NCBI GenBank assembly: GCA_964605235.1
Contig: CAZSBB010000006.1
Span: 101,604-165,603 of the forward strand
Length of the DNA: 64,000 nucleotides
Direction of reading: 5' to 3'
Source: CAZSBB01 sp964605235
GTDB lineage: Bacteria; Planctomycetota; Phycisphaerae; Phycisphaerales; Phycisphaeraceae
Position 1 is the first letter of the stretch, and each line of letters starts with the position of its first letter. Below are positions 52,060 to 60,245 of the stretch, one piece after another. The position numbers and the translations under genes are program-made. The notes under the pieces are model-generated. The model was not told where the DNA came from. It saw only the letters and a program-made list of their open reading frames with translations, and did no database searches.

Positions 52060-53952
52060 TCAGTATTTGAGGAAGCTGGGGGTGGCGACGCGCGAGGCGG
52101 CGACATTGGGCAGCTCGCCGTCCGCTACGGGGAAGGGGCGGTGCAGTTCAGCGTCGAGTTCGGGAATCTCCTTGACTGTGCCCGCGAGGTACTGCTGCAG
52201 GCGCCGGCGGACGGTCTGCAAGCGGGCGATCATGCCGCCGTAACGTCGTTCGAGGGATTCCCAACCGAAAGGCTTTTGGTTGGCGGCCCACAAGTCACGG
52301 TGGATATGCCAGAGCCGGCGCAGGTCGCTGATGAGCGCGGGCAGGAGGTCGTCGGCAAGCCGGCGCAAGCGGCGACGGTCCTTGCGACGATAGGCCTGCG
52401 CCAGGTTTCGCCGCAGGTGGGCCTTGGCGCTGAGCACCTTGGCCAGTTGGGCGGGGAAGCGCAGCCGGCGGTTCTCCCGGCCGCGCCTCGATGCCGCGTA
52501 CAGGTCCGCCGCCAGCCGGGCGTAGTGCCGGCTCAGGTCGATGCCGTCGAAGTACGGATCCATGAGCGCCAGCAGCGGATCCTGCCAGAGCAGGAACTTG
52601 GCGGGATTGGCGATCGATTCGTCAGGCTTGCGCAGCGCGGGAATGGCGTCCAGGTCCGAGGCCCGCACCCAGGCGTCGAAGTCCGCGGCGCAGGAACCGC
52701 GAAAGTTGGCGCGCAGCTGGGCTGGCTCCACCACCGCGCTGTAGGCGTATTCCGCGAAGTGCTGCAGGCCCGGCAGGGCGCTGTAAAAGTCAACTTCGCA
52801 GCCGCCGTCGGCCCACATGGTCATGAACACCTCGCGCAGACCCTTGGCGCGGCAGGCCCGCAGACACGCCTCGCCCATGCGGAACGAGAGCGGCAGTTGC
52901 GTCCAGAAACGATTCCAGGTCCAGACCCCGCCCGCCATGATCGGCTCCGAACCCAGCGCCCGATGCCGATCAATCCACTCCTCATAGAACGACTGGTCCA
53001 TGTGGTAATAGTCCCAGTAAACCAGTTGCACCTCGGCGGGAATCTGCTGCACCACCGCCGGCGGGATGACCAGCTCCCGGTCGTAGTAGTCGTGCCGGGA
53101 TGAGCCCAGGCGGAAGAACATGTCGCTCCAGATCATGGGCTTGAGCCCGTGACGGGCGCACAGGTCGCGGACCCGCGCCAGATGCTGGATCAGGATGTCG
53201 AACGGCGGTTGGGGGCCGAACTTTTTGCTGAACTGCCCGGTCCCGATGCCTGCCGCTTCATCCATGCCCAGGTGAATCCGCCGCGAGCGGAAGGGGGCGC
53301 TGGCGGTCTGGATCAACTTCTCGATCAATTCGTAGGTCGGCTCATGCTGCGCCAGCAGGACCTGCTCGGTGTCGGCGACCGCGGCGTAGGCGGGCCATTG
53401 CAGCACCTGCGCCATGTGCGCCAGGGCCTGGATGCAGGGAAACATCTCGATGCCGAACTGGGCGGCATACGCATCCATCTGCCTCAGTTCGCGCTGTGAG
53501 TACGCGCCGCGCAGGTAGCCGAAGAACGGCTCGTCGGGCACCGCGTAGGTGTCCTCGGTGTAGAGGATGAACATGTTCAGGCCCATGAGGGCCATGCGGC
53601 GCAGCAGGGCGCAGACGGTGGCGACGTTGAGCACGCCGTTGCGCGAGACGTCGAACATCGCGCCGGTCAGATCAAACGCCGGCTGCTCCGCGAAATTTTC
53701 GAGTCGGCGCTGGACGCCCAGCAGTCGGCCCAAAGCGCGGAAGGCGTCGATGGTCCGGCCGTAGCGGACGACGACCTCCTGGCCGCATGTCACCTGGCAG
53801 CCGGCGACACTCGGCGTCCCCGGCTCAAACCGCAAGGGGATGGCGGCGGGGCCCCCAAAGCGGTCCGGACGCTCCGACATGATCGACTTCATGCCCGCGC
53901 GGAGGTCCTGCGGCAGGCGGGTCAGGTGGACAGCAAAGGTGTACATAGGCAT
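52060..53952 (-). CDS. GH20-like beta-N-acetylhexosaminidase family protein
   Basis: 630 residues without a signal peptide. A GH20-type barrel is indicated by LTGAMFDVSRNGV, FPCIQALAHMAQVLQWPAY and the catalytic pair region IHLGMDEAAG (Asp-Glu expected to bind the N-acetyl group and protonate). Later come MIWSDMFFRLG and GGVWTWNRFW, typical barrel strands. An N-terminal domain of about 90 residues and an Arg-rich helical C-terminus (ARLAADLYAASRRGRENRRLRF) are extra. The family releases terminal N-acetylhexosamine. Start 53952, with a second ATG six bases later. Confidence 0.8.
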   Translation of the reverse strand: MPMYTFAVHLTRLPQDLRAGMKSIMSERPDRFGGPAAIPLRFEPGTPSVAGCQVTCGQEVVVRYGRTIDAFRALGRLLGVQRRLENFAEQPAFDLTGAMFDVSRNGVLNVATVCALLRRMALMGLNMFILYTEDTYAVPDEPFFGYLRGAYSQRELRQMDAYAAQFGIEMFPCIQALAHMAQVLQWPAYAAVADTEQVLLAQHEPTYELIEKLIQTASAPFRSRRIHLGMDEAAGIGTGQFSKKFGPQPPFDILIQHLARVRDLCARHGLKPMIWSDMFFRLGSSRHDYYDRELVIPPAVVQQIPAEVQLVYWDYYHMDQSFYEEWIDRHRALGSEPIMAGGVWTWNRFWTQLPLSFRMGEACLRACRAKGLREVFMTMWADGGCEVDFYSALPGLQHFAEYAYSAVVEPAQLRANFRGSCAADFDAWVRASDLDAIPALRKPDESIANPAKFLLWQDPLLALMDPYFDGIDLSRHYARLAADLYAASRRGRENRRLRFPAQLAKVLSAKAHLRRNLAQAYRRKDRRRLRRLADDLLPALISDLRRLWHIHRDLWAANQKPFGWESLERRYGGMIARLQTVRRRLQQYLAGTVKEIPELDAELHRPFPVADGELPNVAASRVATPSFLKY

Positions 53953-54037
53953 TCGCCACGAAGCTGCCCGAGTGTTAGCCCGTCAGCGCAATCCGCATCC
54001 TGCCTGAAAGCCGCGCATCCCGCAGCCCAGTGCAACC

Positions 54038-54814
54038 TCACCAATACACTTCCGCGTTAAAGCCGGGGACCGCCATGCGATACCAGGGGGCCTGGGTGAA
54101 GGTATACGTGGGTACGGTCGTCCAGACCCACTCGCCGAAGAAGCCGTCGGTGCCTTGCCACTGCATGTCGCTGCCTTCGTTGGCATGGCCATGCCCATCC
54201 ATGTACATGCGCGGCAGCCCGCCCTTGTAGGTGAAGGCGTGGGCGCCGGCGGGCAGGCCCAGACCCCAGTGGGTGCCTTCGTTGGTTCCCTCGTAGAGCA
54301 TCAGGTGCTTGCCGGCGGGGGGTTTGATGCTGTCAAGCCGAAAGGTCTTGGCGCCGGGCGTCTGGTTCGGCATCGCGCCGTTGTAGTTCGCACTGTAGTC
54401 CGTCCAACGCCATTCAAACCAGTCGACACTGGTCTTGAAGAAAGCCGGGCTGGTGATCGTGGGATCGCGGTCGTGGCCCGGGCTGAAGAAGACATTGATG
54501 TTGGGGGCGTAGTTCATGTGGTAGAGCGCGCCCTGCCAGTAGGCGCCCGAGGGATTCGCCGGCGCCGGGGTGGTCGCGTGCTGGACGGCGGTATAGCGGC
54601 GGCTGTACGGCAGATAGTCCTGGTGATCCCGGGCGTACATGTGCAGCGCCAGCCCAATTTGCCGCGCCTGCGACAGGCTCTGCGATTTCCGCGCTGCACT
54701 GCGCGCCGACGCCAACGCCGGCAGCAGGACGGCAATCAGCAGGGAGATAATGCTGATTACGACCAGCAGCTCGATCAGGGTGAATGCTTCATGATGCCGG
54801 TGGCGATGGGGCAT
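54038..54814 (-). CDS. Prepilin-type (pseudopilin) protein, planctomycete type
   Basis: 258 residues from ATG 54814 (GGAG 9 bases upstream). The leader EAFTLIELLVVISIISLLIAV is the type IV pilin cleavage and membrane helix, followed by LASARSAARKSQSLSQ. The body ends in aromatic-rich DWFEWRWTDYSANYNGAM and a His/Asp-rich MYMDGHGHANEG, a signature of planctomycete pseudopilins. The paralogue in this window is at 42953-43768. Placed between the GH20-like gene and the TPR-like gene, it probably belongs to the glycan-use series. Confidence 0.88.
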   Translation of the reverse strand: MPHRHRHHEAFTLIELLVVISIISLLIAVLLPALASARSAARKSQSLSQARQIGLALHMYARDHQDYLPYSRRYTAVQHATTPAPANPSGAYWQGALYHMNYAPNINVFFSPGHDRDPTITSPAFFKTSVDWFEWRWTDYSANYNGAMPNQTPGAKTFRLDSIKPPAGKHLMLYEGTNEGTHWGLGLPAGAHAFTYKGGLPRMYMDGHGHANEGSDMQWQGTDGFFGEWVWTTVPTYTFTQAPWYRMAVPGFNAEVYW

Positions 54815-54911
54815 GACGACGTCTCCGGGGTTGCGGGTTCAGGAACATGGGGCGGGTCAGTCACGGGCTCCGGGTACGGAGTCAATACAGGTGTTTCGGA
54901 TCTTTCCTCGG

Positions 54912-55793
54912 TCATGGCGTGGCGGCGAGCTGGTCCAGTTGCTTTTGAATCGCGGCCTGCTGAAAGTCCTGATTGCTGGCTTCCAGGGCTTGGCGCAGCA
55001 TGGTCCGAGCCTGCTCCTTTTGTCCTCGCGCCAGCAGCAATTCCGCATGGGCGACGCGCAGCTGGGCAGTCCAGTAGCCGGGGCTGCGCGTCTCAACATC
55101 GACGCGATTGAGCACCGCCAGCGCGTCGTCAAACTGGCCCTGCTGGCGCAGGATGCCCGCTTCGCCGATGACGGCAGTGAAGTAGAGCCAGCCGAAGCGG
55201 TCGCGCCGGGCTTCAATCTGCTGCAACCAGGCGTAGGCCTGGCGCGCGCCGTCCAGGTCCTTGAGCAGGATTTGCAGGTTTTCCGCGCGCGTCAGACCCG
55301 CCTGGCTGCGCGTCAGGCCTTCGCCCATCAGCCTGACCGCCTGGGCGAGCTCCTGCTCCGCCGCCGCGCCCTGGCGGAGCTTGTGGTACGACAGGCCGCG
55401 CAGGTAGTGAGCCTCGCCGGCCTGATCCTCGGGCCATTTGCTCAGGTCTTCGTCCTTGAACTGCGCGAGCAGGGCCGGGTAGGCACGATCGCCGGACAAG
55501 ACCCGCATCTGCACCAGCCTGGACAGCGCCGGCAGCGGAATCTGTTTGGCCAGGTCCATCGCCTGCTGCGATTGCTTGAGCGCCTGGGCGCAGGCGGAAG
55601 CCTGGGACAAGGCGTCGGATTTCTGCAGCGGATCGGCGGCGGCGTCGGCGAGGGCGACCAGCTGCGCCAAGGCCTGCTCATGCTTACCTGCGCGCACCAG
55701 CTTCATGGCCTCCTCGCGGTCGGCCGGATAGTCCGCCAGCGCAGTACCGGTCAACAACAGGACACAAGCGATTCGCGTAGCCAGTCTCAACAT
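54912..55793 (-). CDS. TPR-like helical repeat protein, secreted or anchored
   Basis: 293 residues from ATG 55793 with GGAG 7 bases upstream. A short hydrophobic start (IACVLLLTGTALAD) looks like a signal peptide. The rest is helical repeat of TPR/Sel1-like kind: EEAMKLVRAGKHEQALAQL, AYAWLQQIEARRD, LAVLNRVDVETRSP and AHAELLLARGQKEQA. These repeats mediate protein contacts. It sits between DUF4838-CBM9 and pseudopilin genes and could organise their products. No catalytic motif. Confidence 0.7.
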   Translation of the reverse strand: MLRLATRIACVLLLTGTALADYPADREEAMKLVRAGKHEQALAQLVALADAAADPLQKSDALSQASACAQALKQSQQAMDLAKQIPLPALSRLVQMRVLSGDRAYPALLAQFKDEDLSKWPEDQAGEAHYLRGLSYHKLRQGAAAEQELAQAVRLMGEGLTRSQAGLTRAENLQILLKDLDGARQAYAWLQQIEARRDRFGWLYFTAVIGEAGILRQQGQFDDALAVLNRVDVETRSPGYWTAQLRVAHAELLLARGQKEQARTMLRQALEASNQDFQQAAIQKQLDQLAATP

Positions 55794-55807
55794 GATCAGG
55801 CTCCGAC

Positions 55808-58276
55808 TCAAGGCACCCACAGCTTGCCGAACTTCATGGGGTCGTGGAAATTCGGCTTGCCGGTGGGCGAAAATGCGGACAATTCGTGGCTGTGGGTGCG
55901 ATTGCGCTGCCGGCAGACATTGATGTACCAGGGATAGGTCAACGTCGGCTTGGCGCCGCTGACGCCATAGAGCGGATTGACGTTGTGCGCCTCGGCGCCG
56001 GCGACGGGGATGCGCAGCTCCACCGTCCAGTTGCCGTCGTCGTCGATCCGGCTGGCGACGGTGGCGTTGGATTCCCAAGCCGAGTCAATGCCGTTGCGGC
56101 GGTCCAGGTCCATCATCACGCCGGCGGGATTGATGGCGAACTGGTAATAGGCGTGTGTCTGCGTCTCCAGCAGGATCTCCACATTGTCGCCGTCAAACAC
56201 CCCGCTGCTTCCCGGCGTAGTGGTGGTGATATTGATGGACTGGCGATCGCGTTCGCGGCATACGATGGCGATGTAGAGCGAATCGTCGGACCAGGCGGTG
56301 CGGAAGGAAGTCCCCCAGGCCGGCGTCGCCCCGGTGATCAGGTTGCTCAGGCCATACTCCGGCAGGTTCTTCCAGAAGTCCTCGTCCAGCTTGCCGTCGA
56401 TCACAACCGTGGCGGCGTCGCGGCCGAGGGCGCGCACCAGCGGGGCGTTGTCGCGCCCCTTGACCAGCCGCTCGCGCAGCGGCTTGAGACGCTGCATGTA
56501 GGTGTTGATGCGGGCGACACGTTGCTGGTAGATGCTGCCTTCACCGGCAGCCGTCAGGGCGGGTTCGATCAACGCGAAGAGCCGGTCGATCACCGCCGGA
56601 TCCTGGTTGGTGTTCATCCAGTTGGCTTCGGCGTACTCGATGAACGCCTGCATGGCGCTGGCCGCCGGGCCATAGAACAACCGGTAGTACTCCTCGAGCA
56701 GCGCCGGGACATCGGTGTGGGCGTCCCAGAGGCAGCGCGCGGTGACATAGACGTTCAGGTGGTTGACGGCCATGGCGTCGAAGCCGTCCCCGGGGCGGTC
56801 GTTGTTGTTGTAGATTTCGATGTGATCGCCCAGGCTGATGCCTTTGAGACTTTTGTAGTCTTCGGCGATGAGCCGGGGAAAGTACGCCGGCGCCGCCAGC
56901 CAGGGGCCGCCGCCGTTGCGGGTCCAGCCATGCAGGTAGTAGTCCCAGATCCACAGCTTTTGCCCGGGGATTTTCGCCAGCCACTGCTCGCGCAGCTTCA
57001 GGTAGCGCTGGCGATGGGCGGGGTCGTAGTTCAGGCTGCGCCAGTCGCAGATGCCCACGATGATGTTGGGGCTGAGCGTGTCGAGCGCCAGCGGCGGGTC
57101 GAGGTAGGGCGAATAGGCGATGCAGGTGATGAACTTGTCGGGATGGGTCTGGTAAATCGCCCGGGCGACCCGGTCGGTGTAAGCCCAGACGTAATCCGAC
57201 AGCGTGCTGTGGAACCCGCGCTGCGGCGTGTCCTTGCCGCGGCACAGGTCACACTGGCAGAGCTTGTAGCCGTCGGACGGGGCGACACTGACCATGGGTT
57301 CGTCAAAGACATCGAACACCGCCCGCACATACTTGACATTCTGTTCGAACAGGCCCGTGGAAGAGAGGCAGGGCACGCCGTAGCTGTGGGGCTCGATCTG
57401 GCGCTCGCCGTGGTTCAGGGCGTAGTACTCGGGATGGGCGGCCTTCATCTCCGGCCGGCTGATGACGCTCATGGTGCCGTGGCCGGTGCCATAACCGATG
57501 ACCCGCGTGTTGGGGCGCGTGCCCAGCCACAGTTGCCAGCGCACACGCGCGCCGATCGACTCGGTTCCTTTGCGGGCGTGCAGGAACTCGTTGCCGTAGA
57601 TCAGCAGATCGCGCATGGGGAAGTCGGGCTTGCTGATCAGGTCCACTTTGGGCAGCGGGATGTTGGGCCGGTGTGGGACGATCAATCCCAAAGGGCCCGG
57701 GTCGTACCAGCGCACGCCCAGATCATGCAGGAAGCGGTACACGCCGTTGAGCGAGCCGCGTTCGTCGGCATCCCACAGGTCCAGCAGCGGGCTGTAGCCG
57801 CGATGGGCGGACAGCAGCGGGTTGCCCCAGGTGCCGCCGGACTTTTCGTCCCACTGCTTCATCACGCGGGCGACTTCTTCCTTGTCGGCAGGGTTCCGCA
57901 CCCAGGGCTCCGGCACGACATAGTCATCGTCGCAACCGATGAACGCCAGCCAGCGGTCGCCACTGACCATGCGGAAGCCGCCGTCCACCAGGCCGCGGTC
58001 GTCCAACCCCAGCCGGTCGGTGTGCGCGCTGCGGCCGATGTAGATGTTTACGAGCTCGGCGGCAGGTTCGGAGTCGATCGGCAGCGTGGCGCCGCTGATC
58101 TGCTGCACGAAATCCCGCAGTTCGTGGGCGGCGAAGCGTTGCGTGCGGGTCGGCGCCGCCGGCAGCACGATCCGCGCCTGCGCCTGCCCCGCCTGCACCA
58201 GCAGCGCCGGTTGCGCCCCGGCGCTGCTGGTGCAGGCCAGCATCACGCCCATCAGGATCAGGATCAGGGGCTTCAT
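55808..58276 (-). CDS. DUF4838 domain-containing protein with CBM9-like module
   Basis: 822 residues from ATG 58276 (AAGGA 7 bases upstream). Signal peptide ending SSAGAQ. GH67-N-like start (RFAAHELRDFVQQISGATLPI, NIYIGRSAH) and a DUF4838 core (YRFLHDLGVRWYDPGPLGLIVPHR, SVAPSDGYKLCQCDLCRGKD) with the CxCxxC motif. A C-terminal domain from about residue 620 (VVIDGKLDEDFWKNLPEYG, AWSDDSLYIAIVCRERDRQS, DGDNVEILLETQTHAYYQFAI) is CBM9-like. It follows the LacI gene by 49 bases. Confidence 0.85.
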   Translation of the reverse strand: MKPLILILMGVMLACTSSAGAQPALLVQAGQAQARIVLPAAPTRTQRFAAHELRDFVQQISGATLPIDSEPAAELVNIYIGRSAHTDRLGLDDRGLVDGGFRMVSGDRWLAFIGCDDDYVVPEPWVRNPADKEEVARVMKQWDEKSGGTWGNPLLSAHRGYSPLLDLWDADERGSLNGVYRFLHDLGVRWYDPGPLGLIVPHRPNIPLPKVDLISKPDFPMRDLLIYGNEFLHARKGTESIGARVRWQLWLGTRPNTRVIGYGTGHGTMSVISRPEMKAAHPEYYALNHGERQIEPHSYGVPCLSSTGLFEQNVKYVRAVFDVFDEPMVSVAPSDGYKLCQCDLCRGKDTPQRGFHSTLSDYVWAYTDRVARAIYQTHPDKFITCIAYSPYLDPPLALDTLSPNIIVGICDWRSLNYDPAHRQRYLKLREQWLAKIPGQKLWIWDYYLHGWTRNGGGPWLAAPAYFPRLIAEDYKSLKGISLGDHIEIYNNNDRPGDGFDAMAVNHLNVYVTARCLWDAHTDVPALLEEYYRLFYGPAASAMQAFIEYAEANWMNTNQDPAVIDRLFALIEPALTAAGEGSIYQQRVARINTYMQRLKPLRERLVKGRDNAPLVRALGRDAATVVIDGKLDEDFWKNLPEYGLSNLITGATPAWGTSFRTAWSDDSLYIAIVCRERDRQSINITTTTPGSSGVFDGDNVEILLETQTHAYYQFAINPAGVMMDLDRRNGIDSAWESNATVASRIDDDGNWTVELRIPVAGAEAHNVNPLYGVSGAKPTLTYPWYINVCRQRNRTHSHELSAFSPTGKPNFHDPMKFGKLWVP

Positions 58277-58325
58277 TGAAAATCCTTCACGCCAGCGCGT
58301 TCGCCGTCTGCTGAACCAGCCCCGC

Positions 58326-59336
58326 TCAACGGCGGGGCGCCGGCCCGGCCGATTCACGTTCAATCAACTGGGGCGTCACGGTCACCGGCTCGACTTTGCG
58401 GCCGGCGATCAGGTCGAGCATCATCCGCGCCGCCAGCACGCCAATCTCCGCGCGGCGCGGCTGGAACGTGGTGAGCGTCGGCCGCATCGCCGCGGCGAAC
58501 TCCGTGTCGTCAAAACCGATGACCGAACAGTCGCCCGGCACCTGCAGGCCAAGATCATGCAAACCGGAAATAACCTCCACCGCCACGCGATCACTGCACG
58601 CCACCACGGCGGTCACATCCGCAAAGAGCGCGGCATTCGCCCGCACGAACCGGCGCGCCTCCCCCGGGACACTCGCCGCGTCCAGCAGCAGAGCGGGATC
58701 ATCCAGACCCAACGCCGCCATGCCCTGGCGATAACCTTCGATCTTGAGCCGGTGCGTGTTGTATCGCCCGCGCATCGCCGGCACGTTGTCCACGCCCATG
58801 AAGGCGATGCGCCGATGGCCGCGCTCCGCCAACCAGCGCACGCCGCTGCCCATGGCCTGGGTGTACGCGCCAATCACCGCCGGAATCCGCCCCGAGCCGG
58901 GACAGTTGCGCAGTTGGACCAAAGGCAGCTTCCGCGGCACCAGACGACGCAACGGGGCCTCGTCGCCGGTCGCGATGATCAGCCCATCGACCGACCGCGC
59001 CCGCAACTCCCGCACGGCGTTCTGGTCGCCGTCGGCTGCCGAGGTGTCGGCGAACAGCGGCATGTAACCGTGGTCGGTCAGGCACTTCGCCAAGGCATGA
59101 AGCGTGGGACCGGTGACCGGACTGTTGTCCATGCGCATGCCCACGCCGATCGTGTGCGAACGCTGCATCAACAGACTGCGGGCGAAATGGTTGGGAACGA
59201 AGTCCAGCCGCTGGGCGGTTTCCAGCACGCGCTGACGGGTCTTCTCGGCATACCCAGGCCGGCCGCGCAGCACGTCGGCGACGGAGCTGGTGGCCAAACC
59301 GGTCTCACGGGCGATGTCGGTCAGCGTGGTGGGCAC
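58326..59336 (-). CDS. LacI family transcriptional regulator
   Basis: 336 residues from a GTG at 59336 with AAGGA 6 bases upstream. The N-terminal helix-turn-helix reads TLTDIARETGLATSSVADVLRG, then KTRQRVLETAQRLDFVPN, as in LacI/GalR proteins. The periplasmic-binding-like sensor domain follows (IGVGMRMDNSPVTGP, GLIIATGDEAPL, RRIAFMGVDN, VIGFDDTEFAAAMRPTLTT). An 18-bp palindrome stands 34 bases upstream. It heads the long leftward series. Substrate unknown; its product probably represses until a glycan fragment binds. Confidence 0.92.
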   Translation of the reverse strand: MPTTLTDIARETGLATSSVADVLRGRPGYAEKTRQRVLETAQRLDFVPNHFARSLLMQRSHTIGVGMRMDNSPVTGPTLHALAKCLTDHGYMPLFADTSAADGDQNAVRELRARSVDGLIIATGDEAPLRRLVPRKLPLVQLRNCPGSGRIPAVIGAYTQAMGSGVRWLAERGHRRIAFMGVDNVPAMRGRYNTHRLKIEGYRQGMAALGLDDPALLLDAASVPGEARRFVRANAALFADVTAVVACSDRVAVEVISGLHDLGLQVPGDCSVIGFDDTEFAAAMRPTLTTFQPRRAEIGVLAARMMLDLIAGRKVEPVTVTPQLIERESAGPAPRR

Positions 59337-59369
59337 ACCGTTTCCTTCCCAGACTCCGGCATGGATGAT

Positions 59370-59387
59370 ATTCGTAAGCTTACGAAT
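59370..59387. promoter_or_regulatory. LacI-family operator, site 1
   Basis: ATTCGTAAGCTTACGAAT, a perfect 18-bp palindrome, 34 bases before the LacI gene start. The identical sequence is at 62211-62228. Position suggests autoregulation by the LacI protein. Confidence 0.8.
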
Positions 59388-59491
59388 CCGATTGTATCGC
59401 CGCACGTCAATCCGTGTCAATCCTTTTGGACCATGCCGCCCGCGCCCGCTGGGCGGGATGCAGGAGCGCTCACCACCGGGTGACATTCACG

Positions 59492-60187
59492 CTACCGCAG
59501 CTTCGCCAGCAGCAGGTCGGCGAGGATTCGCTGGCCTTTGGCGTTCGGGTGCATGCCATCGAGCAGCAACTCATCGAGCGACTGGCCCTCCTGCTCGCCG
59601 TGGGCCTCAAACGCCTGCCAGGCGTCGATCAGGGTGACTTGTTCCTCCGCGGCAATCCGGCGCACCACGGCGGCGTACCTGACCAGCACCACATTGAACC
59701 CGTCAGCATCATTCGGGTCATACGGCGGCCGGCCATACAGCGTGCGCAAGTGCTGCGTCCAGCGAAACGGGGTCGGCGTGACGAGCAGCACCCGCACGCC
59801 GCGCTGTTTCAGTTCGCGGCAGAAGTAGCGCAGGTTCGCTGCGTAATCCTCCAGCGACACCCGCGGCTCCGTGGCGGGCGGGTCTTTCCAGACGTCCACG
59901 GCCGCGTCGTTGGCGCCGAACAGGATGATGGCGATGTCCGGCTGATGCGCCAGCACGTCCCGCTCAAAGCGCGCCCGCGCCATCCGGGTGTGGTGCCCGC
60001 CGATGCCGCTGTTGATCAGTTGCGCGTGCAGTTCGTCTGCGAGGATGTCCGCGTAGACCCGCAGGGAACCCCGCCGCGCGGTGATCGAATCACCGAAGGC
60101 GACGATGGTCTGCCGGTCAGGCTCAGCACCGACAGCGGTCAGCGCGAGCAGCAGGAGCAGCAACGGCAGCAAGAGGGTTGTTTTCAT
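59492..60187 (-). CDS. SGNH/GDSL-type esterase, secreted
   Basis: 231 residues with a signal peptide (ending AVGA). Catalytic blocks of the SGNH family: block I AFGDSITARRG with Ser, block II NSGIGGH, block III LFGANDA, and block V DGMHPN with Asp and His. Such enzymes deacetylate polysaccharides (for example xylan or pectin). It is downstream of the third DUF4838 gene by 58 bases on the same strand, and may act with it on esterified sugars. Confidence 0.9.
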   Translation of the reverse strand: MKTTLLLPLLLLLLALTAVGAEPDRQTIVAFGDSITARRGSLRVYADILADELHAQLINSGIGGHHTRMARARFERDVLAHQPDIAIILFGANDAAVDVWKDPPATEPRVSLEDYAANLRYFCRELKQRGVRVLLVTPTPFRWTQHLRTLYGRPPYDPNDADGFNVVLVRYAAVVRRIAAEEQVTLIDAWQAFEAHGEQEGQSLDELLLDGMHPNAKGQRILADLLLAKLR

Positions 60188-60245
60188 GCGTATTGGAAAT
60201 CAGGTTTCAGGCGGCTGACTCATCGCCCGCGCCAGGGAACCGCGC

